This document shows, piece after piece, positions 63,328-64,000 of a DNA stretch of 64,000 nt. This stretch comes from Aquiflexum gelatinilyticum. Lineage in GTDB: Bacteria; Bacteroidota; Bacteroidia; Cytophagales; Cyclobacteriaceae. Within the stretch, counting starts at the first letter, position 1, and each line of letters starts with the position of its first letter. A program made the translations under genes and the position numbers. The stretch covers positions 62,001 through 126,000 of the forward strand of contig NZ_JANSUY010000010.1 of NCBI RefSeq assembly GCF_024741135.1, given 5' to 3'. The notes beneath the pieces are model-generated. The model worked only from the letters and a program-made list of their open reading frames with translations, had not been told where the DNA came from and ran no database searches.

Positions 63328-63759
63328 ATGTTGTTACCAAAAAAAAACGAAGAATTTTTAAAAACCCTTCTGAAATCAAAAGAAGGCATTTCTATGGATT
63401 TTAAGCAATCCATCACTTCAGCACAAAAAATAGCAAAAACTCTTGTTGCATTTTCAAATTCGGAAGGAGGTACTCTTGTGATAGGGGTATCCGATAAAAG
63501 GCTAATAATTGGAATAGATCCCGAGGAGGAAATTTTTATGGTTGAAAAAGCGGCAAGAGAATTTTGTGATCCACCTATTCATTCGCTTCAATATGAAATC
63601 TTGGAAAACATTGAAATAGACCAAAATAAAATTGAAATCGAAAAAATGGTTTTGCTTGTTCATGTCAAAAAATCAAGTCAGTTACATTTTTTCAAAAACC
63701 AAAACGGTGAGAAAGTGATTTACCTAAGAAATGGAGATCAAACCCTCCCTCAATCATGA
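63328..63759 (+). CDS. AlbA_2 (Schlafen-like) domain protein
   Basis: The 143-residue protein has the AlbA_2 core: DFKQSITSAQKIAKTLVAFSN and EGGTLVIGVSDK in the first 60 residues, then the LRNGDQTLPQ end. AlbA_2 is an ATP- or nucleic-acid-binding domain usually at the N-terminus of transcriptional regulators; here it is the whole protein, with no HTH or C-terminal part. It is therefore either a stand-alone domain or shortened. It is convergent with the holin-like gene (stop 3 bp apart) and has no obvious partner. Confidence 0.8.
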   Translation: MLLPKKNEEFLKTLLKSKEGISMDFKQSITSAQKIAKTLVAFSNSEGGTLVIGVSDKRLIIGIDPEEEIFMVEKAAREFCDPPIHSLQYEILENIEIDQNKIEIEKMVLLVHVKKSSQLHFFKNQNGEKVIYLRNGDQTLPQS

Positions 63760-63762
63760 TTT

Positions 63763-64000
63763 TTAATTCCCTCTTTTTCCCCCAACATTTACACCCAATA
63801 GGGAATTGACAATACTGAGTATCAAGCTAAACAACAAAGCCCACCAAAATCCATCAACGGAAAAACCCGGTATAATCTCAGCTGCCAATAAAATCAGAAT
63901 TGCGTTAATTCCGAGCAGGAAAAGTCCAAGTGTCAAAATCGTGATTGGAATAGTCAAAAAAATCAAAATTGGCTTAATAGTCAGGTTCAATAACGTCAGT
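63763..64000 (-). CDS. Phage holin family/PF04020-like membrane protein, truncated by the window edge
   Basis: The reading frame stays open to the edge of the window; the last codon before the visible TTG at 63990 continues LTLL, matching the usual conserved core of this family (ALLNxxxKPIL). So this is the C-terminal part of a protein of about 110 residues, not a 75-residue protein. The visible part has KPILIFLTIPITILTLGLFL and GFSVDGFWWALL, typical of the four-helix membrane family. No phage genes are nearby; family members are common in free-living bacteria. Confidence 0.8.
   Translation of the reverse strand, partial: LTLLNLTIKPILIFLTIPITILTLGLFLLGINAILILLAAEIIPGFSVDGFWWALLFSLILSIVNSLLGVNVGGKRGN

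Noticed and set aside
63763-64000. Prophage holin indicating a prophage
   Set aside because: The family name is misleading; such membrane proteins occur in free-living bacteria and no other phage gene is present.
1-64000. tRNA, rRNA or known ncRNA genes
   Set aside because: No tRNA T-loop/anticodon arrangement or rRNA segment was recognised by eye. A covariance search would be needed to exclude them fully.

Overview
The window looks like a chromosomal segment of a Bacteroidota bacterium, most likely Cyclobacteriaceae or a close relative. Indicators are promoter -7 boxes of the TAnnTTTG type, many short lipoprotein signals, a 7TMR-DISM hybrid kinase, LytS/LytTR regulation, an OmpA/PD40 protein and the families of intergenic palindromes. 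No rRNA, tRNA, CRISPR array or transposase gene was recognised.

Layout. 1-9422: ordinary chromosomal genes (FAD oxidoreductase fragment, serine hydrolase, DEAD-box helicase, gamma-glutamyltransferase family protein, tyrS, short-chain dehydrogenase). 9423-13605: lipoprotein, TetR regulator, a 1.2 kb gene-free stretch with a duplicated perfect palindrome, and a quinone oxidoreductase-like MDR enzyme. 13751-17648: a tight four-gene operon (SDR, ACAD10/11-like acyl-CoA dehydrogenase, aminoglycoside-phosphotransferase-fold kinase, 3-hydroxyacyl-CoA dehydrogenase) resembling a bacterial version of the 4-hydroxyacyl-CoA pathway.

17833-27348: an AT-rich defence island, all on the minus strand, transcribed Fic, unknown 194 aa, GIY-YIG/DUF4357, methyltransferase A, methyltransferase B, GIY-YIG-like/helicase fusion, unknown 140 aa, PLD-like nuclease. 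The central three genes overlap and look like a restriction-modification machine with two methyltransferase-like subunits: A keeps the SAM-binding motif but lacks NPPY, B has NPPY but an altered SAM motif. This is the best candidate for an under-described system. It is followed by a 2 kb gene-free tract (27349-29377) filled with two interleaved repeat families.

29378-38453: cytochrome c lipoprotein, an RND efflux operon (adaptor, pump, outer membrane channel) and a hybrid histidine kinase. 38450-50128: a carbohydrate block with GH43, GH2, a two-domain DUF1080 lipoprotein, a Gfo/Idh/MocA oxidoreductase, a LacI regulator and glucuronate catabolism (uxaC, mannonate oxidoreductase-type SDR, uxuA). 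Two near-identical candidate operators lie about 75 bp upstream of the DUF1080 and uxaC starts, suggesting one LacI protein ties the block together. 50153-64000: LytTR two-component pair, alpha/beta hydrolase, membrane protein, glycogen branching enzyme, a second LacI protein, OmpA/PD40 protein, deoxyhypusine synthase-like enzyme, Skp/OmpH-like lipoprotein, histone-deacetylase-family enzyme, an acidic protein, an AlbA_2 protein and a holin-like membrane protein cut by the window edge.
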